The notes beneath the pieces were generated by a model that was not told where the DNA came from, made no database searches, and saw nothing but the letters and a program-made list of their open reading frames with translations. Made by a program: the position numbers and the translations under genes. A stretch of 64,000 bases of DNA from Beroe ovata (Eukaryota; Ctenophora; Nuda; Beroida; Beroidae), in NCBI GenBank assembly GCA_946803715.1, contig CAMPET010000127.1, positions 35,081 through 99,080 on the forward strand, given 5' to 3'. Below are positions 1 to 11,345 of this stretch, piece after piece. Numbering within the stretch: position 1 is the first letter of the stretch; each line of letters starts with the position of its first letter.

Positions 1-572
1 CCTACGTGGCCGACATGAAGAACTCTGTTGCTGTAAGTTACTTCATTACGAGCGGTGAAGGAGTCTGATTCATCATTTGTTCACGTGATGACTGAATCTC
101 CTGTTTTTAGAACCGGAGTAACGCACAGTGTTCCTGTGCTGGACTGTTTATAGGAGCGCACTTGTTTGACGATTTCTTCAAACCCTCACCAATAACTTGG
201 ATTCATGTCGACATGGCATATCCCGTTGAGTCGGTGAGTAACCCATCACAAACCCGAAACCATGCTTCACCACAAACAATACCTCACCTCAAACAATGCC
301 TCACCTCAAACAATGCCTCACCTCAAACAATGCCTGACCACAAACAATACCTCACCTCAAACAATGCCTCACCTCAAACAATGGTGCACGGAAACAAAAA
401 TGCCTCAACACAAAAAATGCCTCACCACACTGTTATTCTATTAATGTCCTCTACTTGTTTTATAGGGCGAGCGAGCGACAGGCTGGGGCCCTTGTTTCCT
501 ACTTTCGCTGTTTGGTGGCTACTGTTCCAAATCAACGATGCTCAACATGGTGTCTCCTGTTCTGCCATCTGA
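1..572 (+). CDS. NPEPL1: Probable aminopeptidase NPEPL1-like (peptidase M17), 3' end
   Basis: Three exons are visible: 1-32, 111-233 and 466-572 (stop TGA 570-572). All introns are GT-AG and the phases fit. The joined protein carries ADMKNSVA, then a GAHLFDDFF segment, WIHVDMAYP and GERATGWG. These follow the order of the C-terminal part of M17 leucyl aminopeptidases (ADMKN, AHxDxA, G-RATG); the VDMAYPV variant points to the NPEPL1 branch. The family is made of cytosolic metal-dependent aminopeptidases. The N-terminal part and most metal ligands lie before the window. The last 30 or so residues after GERATGWG do not resemble the usual ending. Intron 2 carries a 17-bp tandem repeat. The downstream gene points toward it, so the two genes converge. 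Confidence 0.85.
254..385 (+). repeat. 17-bp tandem repeat inside an intron
   Basis: About seven imperfect copies of CAAACAATGCCTCACCT lie inside the last intron of the NPEPL1-like gene. The array gives rise to several overlapping false reading frames. Confidence 0.85.
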
Positions 573-1069
573 TCAGCCGTCAAAGCGGCTCAAACAGAAT
601 GAAATGTGCTAATTTCAGTTTTCTAAATAGGTGCAAATAATCGCTTCCTTTTATTGGGGACTTCCATAATTTAACGTACATCATAATTCCAAGGTTTTAT
701 TCTTGATTAGCTTGGTATATGCTCGCTACAATGTCTAACTATTATACTACATTTTGCTTATTGACGTGATACTGTTTTTGCTAGTTATATTTAACGTTAA
801 TGGGTGGTCCTTTTTGTCCATTGTTGATTGTGTCACTTTGATAATGTTTATGTTTGAAAAACCATAATATTCATGTTTTGAATGAAGTTTCTTTATTCCA
901 GTCAAGCATCACAAACAACTGCATAACTAAAGGCATATTAATCTCAATGCATCGGATTACACGCTAAATGTGACCGCAAATGCTATGGCTCTGAATCATA
1001 TAAAATCAAATATATCTACAAATATAATCAAATCTCATGTCCATTTGCCTCTGTCAATGTACAGCTACT
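573..1069. other. Intergenic space between converging genes
   Basis: AT-rich sequence between the stop codons of two converging genes. It probably holds both 3' untranslated regions. I see no gene or repeat in it. Confidence 0.6.
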
Positions 1070-2694
1070 CTAGATTTCGTATCCCAAGTCGGAAGCTAGC
1101 TTCAGAATGCGTTCGTCGGTAATATGAAGTTCCGTATTTATCGGTGGTAGCGGTTCATGTGATATGAACTTTGATAGAGATTTCTGCATTTTGTCGTAAT
1201 GTCGACTGAAACACAACGGCGAATTAACATCATCTACAAACAAGCCAATCTGAAAACAAGCCAAAATATTTCGAAAAACGAGTCACTAAATGTAGCTGAA
1301 TCGTGAAGCTAATATAATAGTGAATCCAGTTTGCTCACCTAACGAAGACCCCGATACATTCTGTGACGTTTTCTGAAGTGTCCTTGCTGTTTACAATTAC
1401 GTCACAAGATTTAACGTGCACCCATGTGTGTTTGTATTTCCCAGACAGGAATTTCAATATGGCACTGTGACAGGAATACCAATCTGCGAGCTCTTCGTCG
1501 CTTTTACAACATCTGGGATCTGGTAAGTTTCCAATATTACATGGACATCAAATGGAAACAGTACAATGACTAGCCTATGGTCACTCTTATGGTCTGATTG
1601 TATTATTATAAAACCTGATGTTTCCCAAATGAAGCGACCATCCATGAAATTACTGTGCAATCGTTCTAGTCTTTCCACATCTGCGATGTCCTTTGGATGA
1701 ACAGTTTCTATCAAAACTTTAGTCTCTCCCATCCACCTGAAAAGTAGATGTTCTTAAAAGTTAAAACCGGAGAGCAGTAAAGTTTAACTCTGATCGTTCA
1801 TAGCCTCCACACGTGTATTCAGTACCAAAACTAGTTGTGCGCGCGTTTAAAAACCATAGTAACTGGCGATAACGATTTAGTACTTTTCTTGTCCAAACAT
1901 TCACAAGTCATGCGCGTTTCTGTACCGCGAACTGCTGTGATTCGTTGGATACGAAAAGCAGGGTTAGGTACGGGTGTACAATAGGAATGCTAATGAGGGG
2001 GGACAATCGTGTACCTGAATAGCGTGTCGTATACATCAGTCATGGTTATGTCACCTCCCATAAGTGATGTGGTGTACAAATCAGCCTCTGGGACCTCAGT
2101 TCCGAGCAGCGATGCTATTAGATGAGTCAGCGCTTCATTCTCTATCTTATGTCTGCGGGGAATGTTAGTCATCGTAGAGCTATAGGGGGGACTATATAGA
2201 TCACAATAGTCGAGGCCCTCACTCACTTTTACACGCCATTAAACATGGCGTGTGAAGAAGATTGGCCATCGAGAATCAAGGCATATCCTTTAGTTTTACA
2301 GAAATTAGTTTTGAGATTCGGGTCCCTTCTCCAAGAATACCATACTCTATTTATTCTGCGTTTTCTTGGAATTTATAGACAAATGCCCCCTCTTAGACGT
2401 TAATAGATATGGACAAAGGACAGCAGATTGTACAGTTACCTACCCCCTCGCATAAAGGTATAAAGGGTACCAGAGAAGTAAATGTTCATTCGCCAGCCTG
2501 CTATAATTGCCCCAGCTGAATATGCTGTACACTATACAATGGTCAAAATCTAATGTCGCATTGCATTGCAAAAAGCAATGATCAATATCAGAATGTGGCA
2601 TTATGCCCCAATCTAAGACTTGTATATGATTCATTGGATTAATAAAGACATGACCTGTCGGCTGTTTCATAACAATGTTGTGTCCATACAGCAT
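1070..2694 (-). CDS. Unrecognised four-exon gene, about 265 aa
   Basis: The proposed minus-strand exons are 2694-2444, 2152-2015, 1736-1508 and 1249-1070. Donors are gtaggt, gtacac and gtaaaa; acceptors are ccccgcag, acttttcag and tgttttcag. Phases 2, 2 and 0 fit, which gives 265 residues starting MLYGHNIVMK and ending LASDLGYEI. The protein is soluble-looking: it has no signal peptide and no clear membrane span. The middle part is rich in hydrophobic strands (FIIIQSD, LVIVLFPF) and looks like an alpha/beta domain. I do not recognise the family. The start could lie further upstream, and the 1508 donor is the least certain junction because another open frame lies just after it. Confidence 0.5.
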
Positions 2695-2816
2695 GTGCAC
2701 TGTGCATACCTTCCCTCTGCCAAGACATTATAGTACCTCACTCCTTAAGCTCATATTAAGCAGTAACACCTGCATTGGGATGCACCACAATACCCATGTA
2801 TATGCGGAGTGTTGTA

Positions 2817-3115
2817 CATTTTACCCCCCTACTTTTCACCNCTACTTTTCACCTCTCTACTTTTTACCCCTCTACTTTTTACCCCCTACATTTGACCCTC
2901 TTACTTTTTACCCTCCTACTTTTTACCCCTCTACTTTTTACACCCATTACAAAAACACTGCGATCAGCGGGGGATAAAAAGTAACTGACTGGGATGAATG
3001 CAAAGCGGGGGATAAAATGTACCACCGTGGTATATCTTACCCCCCGTTTTCCGCTGATATTCTGCTGAGATAAAAAGTAGGAGGGTAAAATGTAGGGGGT
3101 AAAATGTAGCTTTAC
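2817..3115. repeat. Pyrimidine-rich degenerate tandem repeat with inverted copies
   Basis: From 2817 to 2945 there are about nine copies of a 13-15 bp unit close to CTACTTTTTACCCC. Between 2968 and 3110 the same unit returns in the opposite orientation (GGGGATAAAAAGTA, GGGTAAAATGTAGG). The two blocks could pair as a loose hairpin. No coding potential. Confidence 0.8.
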
Positions 3116-3264
3116 CGTACATGCGGGTGTGTGAAGTCGTATTTATGAATAACAAGTGGTGTTCGCTAGTGTAACCTCATCGCTCGCAGATGCACAGCAC
3201 TTCCTGACTGTGTAAGTGGTGAAGTTGGAGTGAAAACCCGACGACATGGGATTCCGAATTCTGG

Positions 3265-3302
<38 letters not shown>

Positions 3303-3840
3303 GTGTGTGTGTTTGNNNNNNNNNNNNNNNNNNNNNNNNNNNNNNNNNNNNNNNNNNNNNNNNNNNNNNNNNNNNNNNNNNNNNNNNNNNNNNNNNNNNN
3401 NNNNNNNNNNNNNNNNNNNNNNNNNNNNNNNNNNNNNNNNNNNNNNNNNNNNNNNNNNNNNNNNNNNNNNNNNNNNNNNNNNNNNNNNNNNNNNNNNNNN
3501 NNNNNNNNNNNNNNNNNNNNNNNNNNNNNNNNNNNNNNNNNNNNNNNNNNNNNNNNNNNNNNNNNNNNNNNNNNNNNNNNNNNNNNNNNNNNNNNNNNNN
3601 NNNNNNNNNNNNNNNNNNNNNNNNNNNNNNNNNNNNNNNNNNNNNNNNNNNNNNNNNNNNNNNNNNNNNNNNNNNNNNNNNNNNNNNNNNNNNNNNNNNN
3701 NNNNNNNNNNNNNNNNNNNNNNNNNNNNNNNNNNNNNNNNNNNNNNNNNNNNNNNNNNNNNNNNNNNNNNNNNNNNNNNNNNNNNNNNNNNNNNNNNNNN
3801 NNNNNNNNNNNNNNNNNNGTGTGTGTGTGTGTGTGTGTGT
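3265..3840. repeat. TG microsatellite interrupted by a 503-base assembly gap
   Basis: (TG)n runs occur at 3265-3315 and 3819-3840, with n from 3316 to 3818. Every open frame across it is an artefact of the repeat and the n run. The rest of 2695-4195 shows no gene. Confidence 0.95.
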
Positions 3841-4195
3841 AAGGTCACACAATTGTAAAATTGCAGCAAATTATCACCCGTGTCATATTGAAAACCCGTC
3901 TCATATTGAGCTCAGAACTGCACTTATCAGGCCATTAACACCACAAAACCGACAAAACAAGTGTTTTTGGAGCGAGGAACGGCAGGTTAATCAGGAATAT
4001 ATGCTAGGAGGCTGTTCTCATGTGCTTATCGGTGCTTATCCAATTTTATAACCAGTTCTTATGAGTAATACTAGCCACTAGGCCACAGGAAGTGCGCTTA
4101 ACAAACACAATTTCATATTCGCAAGGCGACTAGAAAATAATTCAAAATAATAATGAATTTCGTTTATGTAGTACACTGTACATAGTGAAAAAGAA

Positions 4196-6110
4196 TCAGT
4201 TGTTCCAAGAGATTTCCTGTATCACTGTGTGTACTGATAGTCCTGAACACCGTACGGGGGGATGGGATTGCAGTTCTTCCCGAATATGGTTTAAACTCCA
4301 CTCTCTCACCATTCTGCTGATATAATGTGCTGGTGTGCAATCGGTACAATATTGGAATACACGCACAATATTGCTGTTGAGTAATCGATCTTGTTAGACA
4401 CCTCAACAGGTAATGTTATAGGGATTGGGGACAATGGAAGTCAAAGTGTGTACATTTTATGACCCGTACAATGTACATAACCCGTACATAAACGAGCGAT
4501 TGCTACTTTCCATGTGCTCAGGTAGGTTTTGTACCAGATAATTTTGCTATTTCCCCTCCATTTCACATCAGCTAATCCTTTCATCGCTACGGAAACATGT
4601 TCGGCATTACGCTACTCATTCCATGATCATCGGTAACCATAAGACATCCTCCCACACTTACCATGATCAGCTCAGCGACAATGAACAATGAACATACCTG
4701 TCCCTTGTGTTGGAGTGAAGGGCAAGGTCAAGCTTCCCAGCCACGAGCAGTTTCAGGTGGGGTTGGATGAACTTCTCGATGTAGCACGGGCTCTTCTCCG
4801 AAGTAAGGATGAACACGGTGCGTCTCACAGCTCGCAACTGGTCAGACAGTTCCTGATAGAAGAGGTGTTATCAGAGGTGTTAGGAACCGGCTACCGATTA
4901 CCGATAGAACTGTATCATGAATCATGATCAAAGTAAGACACAAGAATATAGCATGAAGAATGAATACAAAACAGCTTAGATTTTGCAAAAATCATATTAT
5001 GATAGTGGAGTAGCACTGTTCAGTGGTGGTAGAAATAGCAGTTGTGATTGCTGTAGTATGGTGAAATGTATAATATTCAGCGCAGCGAAACTAACTTTAC
5101 CAGACATTCCGTTTTCAATCCGCCATACTAACACAAATTACTGAGGAAACGAACTGTTTAAATTCACAAGTTTCTTTATCATGCTACAGCGAATTCTGCT
5201 TAACTAATTACTATTCACTGTGCCTCACTGTAATTAGTATAATACCTGTGGGAAGACTGTCTTGTAGTTTCGTGCTGGTGGTAAGATGTCGGAGCACTCA
5301 CTAGAATTGTACCGGCTCCGCCAACTGGAACTGTTGTACATTCACTGTTACAAGATGAGGCAATATTGAAACTAGAACCTTCAATGTTACAAGATGAGGC
5401 AATATTGAAACTAGAACAACAGTCTGGAGGAAGATCGACCCAAAAAAACGGAGGTCCGCTTTTTCATCAGAAAAGCAGACATTGATCAACACCTTATTGC
5501 CACGAATACAAGACGCCATGACTACCCAACAGAATCGTCGATGGATGTCTGTGTGGAAAGAAGGTTTCTGTTATTGGAGAGGCATAGCGAAGAGGATAGA
5601 TGGATCAGAGTGCTCCTTTTGTATCGAATGAATAACACGCAGGAATTTAAAGCAGGCTGAATTTCAAAAAAAGCGGACGTCCGCTTTTTTGAGATAATGT
5701 CCGCTTCTAAAAGCGGACGTCCACTTTTTTGATCAAAGTCTGTATTCTGATGAAAAAGCGGTCCGCTTTTTAGGTCGAACTTCCTTCAGACTGCCCATGT
5801 ATGATATTCACTTAACGAATTCGCCGTTCAAACATCACAAATGTGATGGTATTTACTGTTACATCAACGACAACGTTATTGGAAATGAAAAATAACCGGT
5901 CAATTCTTCTTCTACCTACTCATTGATCGATTTACTTACTTCAGACAAGACATACATTATACAAAATTTGTATGACAAAAGTCAAATATCATGGGTTCCT
6001 TGCGAATTGAGCTTCTATTTTTCATATATAATGAATGATTTGCCTAGAAGATCACTGTAATGAACTCACTTGAGACTGCGACTGAGGTTAAGCTTCCTCT
6101 TGAACGACAT
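4196..6110 (-). CDS. Small protein with a TIR-like core, four exons, 142 aa
   Basis: Minus-strand exons are 6110-6070 (ATG at 6110), 5300-5246, 4852-4698 and 4373-4196 (TGA). Donors gtgagt, gtatta and gtatgt and their acceptors are normal and phases 2, 0 and 2 fit. The protein starts MSFKRKLNLSRSL. It then has SDILPPARNYKTVFPQEL followed by SDQLRAVRRTVFILTS and SPCYIEKF. That order resembles box 2 (RD-x-x-PG), the 'S-RR-x-x-V-x-LS' strand and the 'S-x-WC-x-x-E' helix of TIR domains. Strand A (the F-I-S-Y-S box) is missing, so either an exon was missed or the domain is shortened. The family call is an inference; the exon structure is better supported. Intron 1 is full of palindromic repeats. 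Confidence 0.45.
5346..5418. repeat. Two-copy direct repeat
   Basis: A segment of about 33 bp beginning TGTTACAAGATGAGGCAATA occurs at 5346 and again at about 5386, immediately beside the inverted-repeat element described next. Confidence 0.8.
5420..5799. mobile_element. Inverted-repeat (foldback) element with GCGGACGTCCGC palindromes
   Basis: The left end, from CAGTCTGGAGGAAGATCGAC near 5420 to about 5485, matches the reverse complement of about 5735-5799 over some 60 bases with few changes. Inside are short perfect palindromes such as AAAGCGGACGTCCGCTTT (5670-5687) and partial copies near 5445, 5710 and 5757. No target duplication could be recognised, so the element is probably old. It lies in intron 1 of the TIR-like gene. 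It holds no transposase frame and so is non-autonomous. Confidence 0.6.
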
Positions 6111-6730
6111 GATGCAACAGAGCACAAACAAACTCAACACTCACACAACTCCAAACTATTTTTCAACAAGAAGCATTGAAATTGTTAATAATATCGGCGT
6201 AGCAAGGTATTTTTAACAAGCTACAGTGATTTTACAATGTGGGTTAGGAGAGTGCTGCATACAAACATTCTTAATGAGAAAAGGATGCACCGATTTCAGC
6301 AAATTGTCGAGACTTGCAATCTAACAATCTTACTTTCACAAGCTTGATATTCAGAAGTGTTCAGCAATAACGTTTTAGATTATAGTGTATTTTAACAATT
6401 ACACACAATCCATCTATCTGCACGCTATCAGGTAATTGCATGGAACAACCTACAACAAGGAATACAACACTCAATATAGATCAGCAATAAATAACACTTC
6501 ATGTGGTACACGAATATTTTTTAGTAGGTATGAATACTACTCAGTTCTCGTTTGAGGTGGGCCAGGTTATAGAAATATAAGAGCTAATTAAGAAGCCAGA
6601 AGCAAGTATCTAATTGATCACACTGACTTTATATTTTAATGCAGTCTGTCAATTCTGTCATCAAAAGTCTTAAAATCAACAAATAGAGAATGTGGATGTA
6701 ATCATTGCAAGCAAACACACAAAGGGAGTG

Positions 6731-7701
6731 GGTAAAAGGGCCATAAGATTTGTAGATGTGTCCATTGTGTCCATCAATAAGGAAATTTCTAATGCACGTC
6801 TAATGCACGTCTAATGCATGTCCATTAGACGTCCATTAGACATTCCGCTCAGTATGAAAATTTGGTATTTTTGTCCATTGCACACCAGTGGACACAATGG
6901 CCACAATTTGTGCATTTTGATGTCTAATGGATATGTTCAATGGACACAATGGACATCGATCTTGTGCATCTGGGTGGACACAATGGACACATCTTCAAAT
7001 CCGCCCTTGTTGATGGACATCAAACTGGTATTTTAGTCTAATGGACACAATGGGCAAATATTGATCAATGGACACAATGGACACAGTGTGTCCAATTGAC
7101 ATGTGCATTGGACATATTCGGCAAAGTGGATCCATTATGAGCATTTTACTAAATCGATCCATTTCACAAATTGAACATAATACGTCCATTAAAAACATTT
7201 TACAAAATACTTCCATTGGATACATAGACGTATTGTGCGCAATGGTGTTTCGAGCGCAGTAGACGTAATGCGACTTATGGACAGATTGTGTCTAGTAGAT
7301 ACGATGAATGCAGTAGACAAAATGTGTAGAATATGTCCAATGCACATGTTAATTGGACACACTGTGTTCATTGCGTCCATTGATCAATATTTGCCCATTG
7401 TGTCCATTAGACTAAAATACCAGTTTGATGTCCATCAACAAGGGCGGATTTGTAGATGTGTCCATTGTGTCCACCCAGATGCACAAGATCGATGTCCATT
7501 GTGTCCATTGAACATGTCCATTAGAAATCATAAATGCACAAATTGTGGCCATTGTGTCCACTGGTGTGCAATGGACAAAAATACCAAATACTGAGCGGAA
7601 TGTCTAATGGATGTGCATTAGATGTGCATTAAACGTGCATTAGACATTCCCTTATTGATGGACACAATGGACACATCTACAAATCTTATGACCCTTTTGC
7701 C
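6731..7701. mobile_element. 971-bp foldback transposon with 8-bp target duplication
   Basis: The ends are GGTAAAAGGGCCATAAG at 6731 and its inverted match ending at 7701 (GGCAAAAGGGTCATAAG read on the minus strand). The arms extend about 375 bases each and stay collinear and nearly identical, with a loop at about 7115-7330. The arms are built from repeated GTCCATTGTGTCCATT-like blocks. The flanks carry the direct repeat AGGGAGTG at 6723-6730 and 7702-7709. An 8-bp duplication is typical of hAT- or P-type transposases. No transposase is encoded; the frames inside are repeat artefacts. It must be moved in trans. Confidence 0.9.
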
Positions 7702-8378
7702 AGGGAGTGTTTTATTTTTTTTCATAAAGTATGAATCTGAGGTTATAAAGAATCCGAGAAGTATTTCAATATGAAAATGGACAGAAACGATCATTCTGAA
7801 TGAGTAGGTTGACAAATGGTGTGAAAATGGTGATCGCCTTTTTCAGTCAATTATGGGCAGTGTGATCAACAGTGTCAACAGGAAATGAACACATTGACTT
7901 CATTATCCAATATTTGCCCTTCAAAAGATTTTCTCGTCATCGTATTTTCTCTTGGATCATTGATATCCATCTGTTTTTATAATATTCACCTACACATTAT
8001 AAACTCTGTAAAGAAAGGCAACTGCTGTGCATTATGAGGAGCCCTTGTAATTTCTAGCGTCCATTACAAGATCTGTAAAATGATATTTTACAACTTTTAT
8101 GTGAATAATGCTGCCCAAAAACACACTATCACCCGTCATGGACAGGAATTATATTTGTGTATCTTAATCAATTATAACTGATCATTGATGATGATTGACC
8201 ATCCATGTAGTTTACAATAAACAAGATTGTACAGTGATTATTCATCTGTATACTATAAGGAAAAACAAAGAAATCATATGGAAACAATACTGAATACCGC
8301 AATTATAATGCCAACGGTTCGGGACCACCAAAAACAGAAAGCTAAAGTGCAGTCTCTTTCCGGTTGATAGCGCACTCC

Positions 8379-8453
8379 TTGCCGGATGTTATCTGTGCTC
8401 TGTTTCTTGCGCGCGCCGCGCGCAAGAAACAGAGGACAGATAACATCCGGCAA
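8379..8453. mobile_element. 75-bp palindromic MITE with 8-bp target duplication
   Basis: The element begins TTGCCGGATGTTATCTGT and ends with its inverse. The arms of about 37 bp meet at a GCGCGCGCCGCGCGC centre with a single mismatch. The direct repeat CGCACTCC flanks it at 8371-8378 and 8454-8461. It belongs to the same family as the element at 30419-30539. Confidence 0.9.
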
Positions 8454-8489
8454 CGCACTCCAACATTAGTAGGCAGCTTGATTGTAAAT

Positions 8490-8745
8490 GTTGCCGAAGG
8501 CCGAAACAGGCCTTCAATGAAGGCGCGCGCGCCAAGCGCAAGAAACAGTGGACAGATAACATCGGCCGTCATCCAGCAATAAGCAATGCTAAAGCATGGG
8601 CATGCCAAACCGCTGATGCAAGACAAGAATTAGTTGTAGGATTTTACCCGGGTACCGTCCACGCCGCGCAATTGCAATTGCAATTATCATTTTTACCGGA
8701 TGTTATCTGTCCACTGATTCTTGCGCGCGGCGGTTCGCTATAATT
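8490..8745. repeat. Fragments of the same MITE family
   Basis: A copy around 8490-8567 contains GGCCTTCAATGAAGG, then GGCGCGCGCGCC, AAGAAACAG and a terminal CAGATAACATC. A half copy near 8695-8740 has CCGGATGTTATCTGTCC followed by TTCTTGCGCGCGG. Both are incomplete at one end. Confidence 0.75.
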
Positions 8746-9012
8746 GTGATCTTGTGTCCAATTTCCATGTACTTATGCAATGATTGATTAGATATCTATT
8801 TATATAAGTTATCGCCTATGATGGTAATCTTTAGTACATAGTTTTTACTGTTGATGTTTTCTAGTATTTAAAGTATCCCACACAGTTGTGCATAGGACTA
8901 ATATATTAATCTATTTTCTTCCTCATTACTGTATATTAGCAACCATAATTTATTATCTATTATTATTATCTATTTACTGAACAGTTTTTGCAGTGTTCCA
9001 CACTTCATCAGT

Positions 9013-9350
9013 TTTCAGCAAACATCAAGAGGAGTTAAGTGGTGGATCCTCAAAAATNCACAATTCGTTCGGCCATTTCTTCGAATAAGCACAAAAAATG
9101 GTGCTTGCCCGGTTGTCCAACTTTCGTTAATCGTTTCAATTTGTGCAGCGTATTGTTTTTGAAAATAACATCCTATTTTACCATGATGAGTCGAAAAGAA
9201 TAACTGCAGAGCAGAAGCAACAACTGTCAACTCAAGAAAAAATGTGACTTTTGCTCGAATACTTGCATTCATCCCTTGCAACGAAATCTAAAACGTTANT
9301 CATCAGTTTTCAGCAAACATCAAGAGGAGTTAAGTGGTGGATCCTCAAAA
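9013..9350. repeat. 44-bp direct repeat flanking ambiguous bases
   Basis: A 44-bp segment beginning TTTTCAGCAAACATCAAGAG lies at 9013 and again at 9307. Single n bases occur at 9058 and 9299, near the two copies. This may be a true duplication or a misjoined contig end. Confidence 0.7.
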
Positions 9351-10982
9351 ATTTACTATAGTTTCATGTTTGCAACATAATGTCCATGACATTCTCAAAG
9401 ATATGGCAAGATTGCCCTGCAAAAAAAACCAGACCACCAAATTGCATCCTCCAAATACGAACTGAAATGTGAAGTTTCACTATTGTCCTGTGCCCACTTT
9501 TCTGACACACTGTCTAGTGTATATTTGAAAACTAGTTGACATACTCCTTTTTTAAATGTGTGGGGTTTTTCACCAAAGAACATAGACTCTCATTCATTAG
9601 GGTGATCAGTTAAGGGTACCTAATTTAATGACAAATTATAACAGAATAATTTCCTCTCATACTGAAGTTTCAAGCAACAGTTGTATAAAAACTATGATAC
9701 AACAACAAACCCTCCTTTAGATCAATTAAGAACATCACACCACATGATAAACCAGATCACAAATTTAACCACACATCCTATACATCCTGGTTATCATGAT
9801 GTTGATACTTATGGCAACAGGTAACATGCTCTGTTTTATAAAAAAAGGTCCACTCTAGACAATGCCAGTTTATAATAATGCCAGTTTATAACTCAATGCC
9901 AGTTTATAACTCAGCCCAGTTTCTATCACACATTAACATAAAAACTGAGGGATGAAGGAATATGGGCCAATGAAGTTCAAGGATTAAGAAGAAGATCTAA
10001 ATGATAGCCAGAAGGCCTAAACAATAGCTAGAAGGCCTAAATAAGTAATTTATAGCTAGAAGAAGGTCTAAATAATAGCCAGGATCTTGATTAGCACCCA
10101 GCTGACCACACTGGTCACTGTACTTAGGGAGTATAAGGTTCAGACCAAGAATAAATTTTTCAGGAATATCTAAAAGTTAATCCTCGGCCACGATTTAATC
10201 CTCAATAGAAAGCTTATTCTCGAAAGGTAGCCAATGACAATGCACACCCAATATTTATGTCCTTTATACACATATTAATACAACAGCTCATTTGGAAACA
10301 CAGTGCTTCAGCTGGATATAAGTTAGGGGGTCCTATTGGTTGGTCCCTCCTTAGCTGCCAGGATACTAGGACCCTTCCGTTGCCTTGCTCAGCTTGCAAT
10401 CAGCTACTAGGGCTCTCTGCCAGTTGCTCTATAGAAGAACCCCTATTTCATTTCTTGTTTTGGACTTGCACTGCACTTGTACTGGGTTTTACTCAGACTT
10501 GGACTACCCATGATTCAACATTAGAGGACATTAATGACTGTTTTATTCTGGCTACCTTATCCCAGTTCTGAATTTTGGTATGGTATGCTTATCAGTGTGT
10601 CCAATCAAGAAGAAATCAAGTCAATGAATTCTCCAGTCAAAGTAAGATTCAATAAACTGAATAAGACAGCTAATAGTATTGATGGCATCCGTCAAGAGAT
10701 GTCTTTTATAACTGAAGAAAATATATATTTGATGATTGTGCTGTGAAATATATAATTCAATTCAATTCAATTAACATCTAGATTTTGGCTGATATACTTT
10801 TAACTTCACCCTTTCTCCTCATCCACCCCCTTTTAATCATATATGACTCGGATTTCGATCATTTTGATCCATATTCTTGGTAGCTTTTCATTTCAGGTAC
10901 TTATTCAGGCCTTCGAAAAGAGGCCGTTGTGCATTTCTATGTGCATAGGTAGTGTTAAATTCATTGATTTAATAATGATAAT
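9351..10982. other. Gene-poor stretch
   Basis: Only short local repeats are seen: three copies of AATGCCAGTTTATAA near 9860-9910 and TAGCCAGAAGGCCTAAA-like units at 9995-10080. The open frames here (up to 104 codons) have no recognisable composition or splice context. Confidence 0.5.
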
Positions 10983-11009
10983 AATCCTCGATCAAAAGAC
11001 ATGTTAAAA

Positions 11010-11345
11010 ACGTGTGGCTTCGGGGGGGGGGGGGGGGGGGGGGGGGCCCCNTGACTCCACTGAAATTTCAAATACGAAAGACTGTGTGGCTTCTGGGGGC
11101 TGCGGCCACAAACCCCTGCTATGATTTTCTTAACACTGCCTCCAATAGGGTAATCGGTCAAAATAGGATTGCGATTTTGCAGATACTCAAAATTTGAAAG
11201 CAAAAAACTGTGTATCTTCTGGGAAATACAATCCTGGACTTCTGCAAATTGTCCTCGGTCAGAAGTTTATCCTGGCTCAAAACCATGGTACAAAATCTGT
11301 GGCTTCAGGGGGCTGCGCCCCAGACCCCTGCTTTTTTCTGCTCTA
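11010..11345. repeat. Degenerate tandem repeat, unit about 110-125 bp
   Basis: Three or four decayed units share the block CTGTGTGGCTTCTGGGGGCT or close variants at about 11010, 11080, 11205 and 11295. Two of them end in GCTGCG..CCA..CCCCTGCT. A poly-G tract at 11023-11046 runs into an ambiguous base at 11051. No coding content. Confidence 0.6.

Noticed and set aside
1338-1440. Extra minus-strand open stretch (VHVKSCDVIVNSKDTSENV) between exons 3 and 4 of the unknown gene
   Set aside because: It looks coding, but no donor/acceptor pair keeps phase with the exon at 1249; left out, though it may mark an error in my model or in the assembly.
3166-4051. Long open frames rich in Cys/Val or Thr/His across the gap
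   Set aside because: They translate the TG microsatellite and the n run only.
4688-4927. Plus-strand frame of 79 codons
   Set aside because: It is the shadow of the minus-strand exon 4852-4698, which has better splice sites and phase.
5301-5519. 72-codon minus-strand frame starting MASCIRGNKVLINVCFSDE, resembling strand A of a TIR domain
   Set aside because: It runs through the inverted-repeat element and the two-copy direct repeat and has no splice link to the exons on either side.
6818-7594. Several frames with repeated Met-Asp-Thr/Cys-Pro-text on both strands
   Set aside because: They are translations of the foldback element's repeats.
10257-10571. 104-codon frame
   Set aside because: No family resemblance, no splice context, ordinary chance length for this composition.
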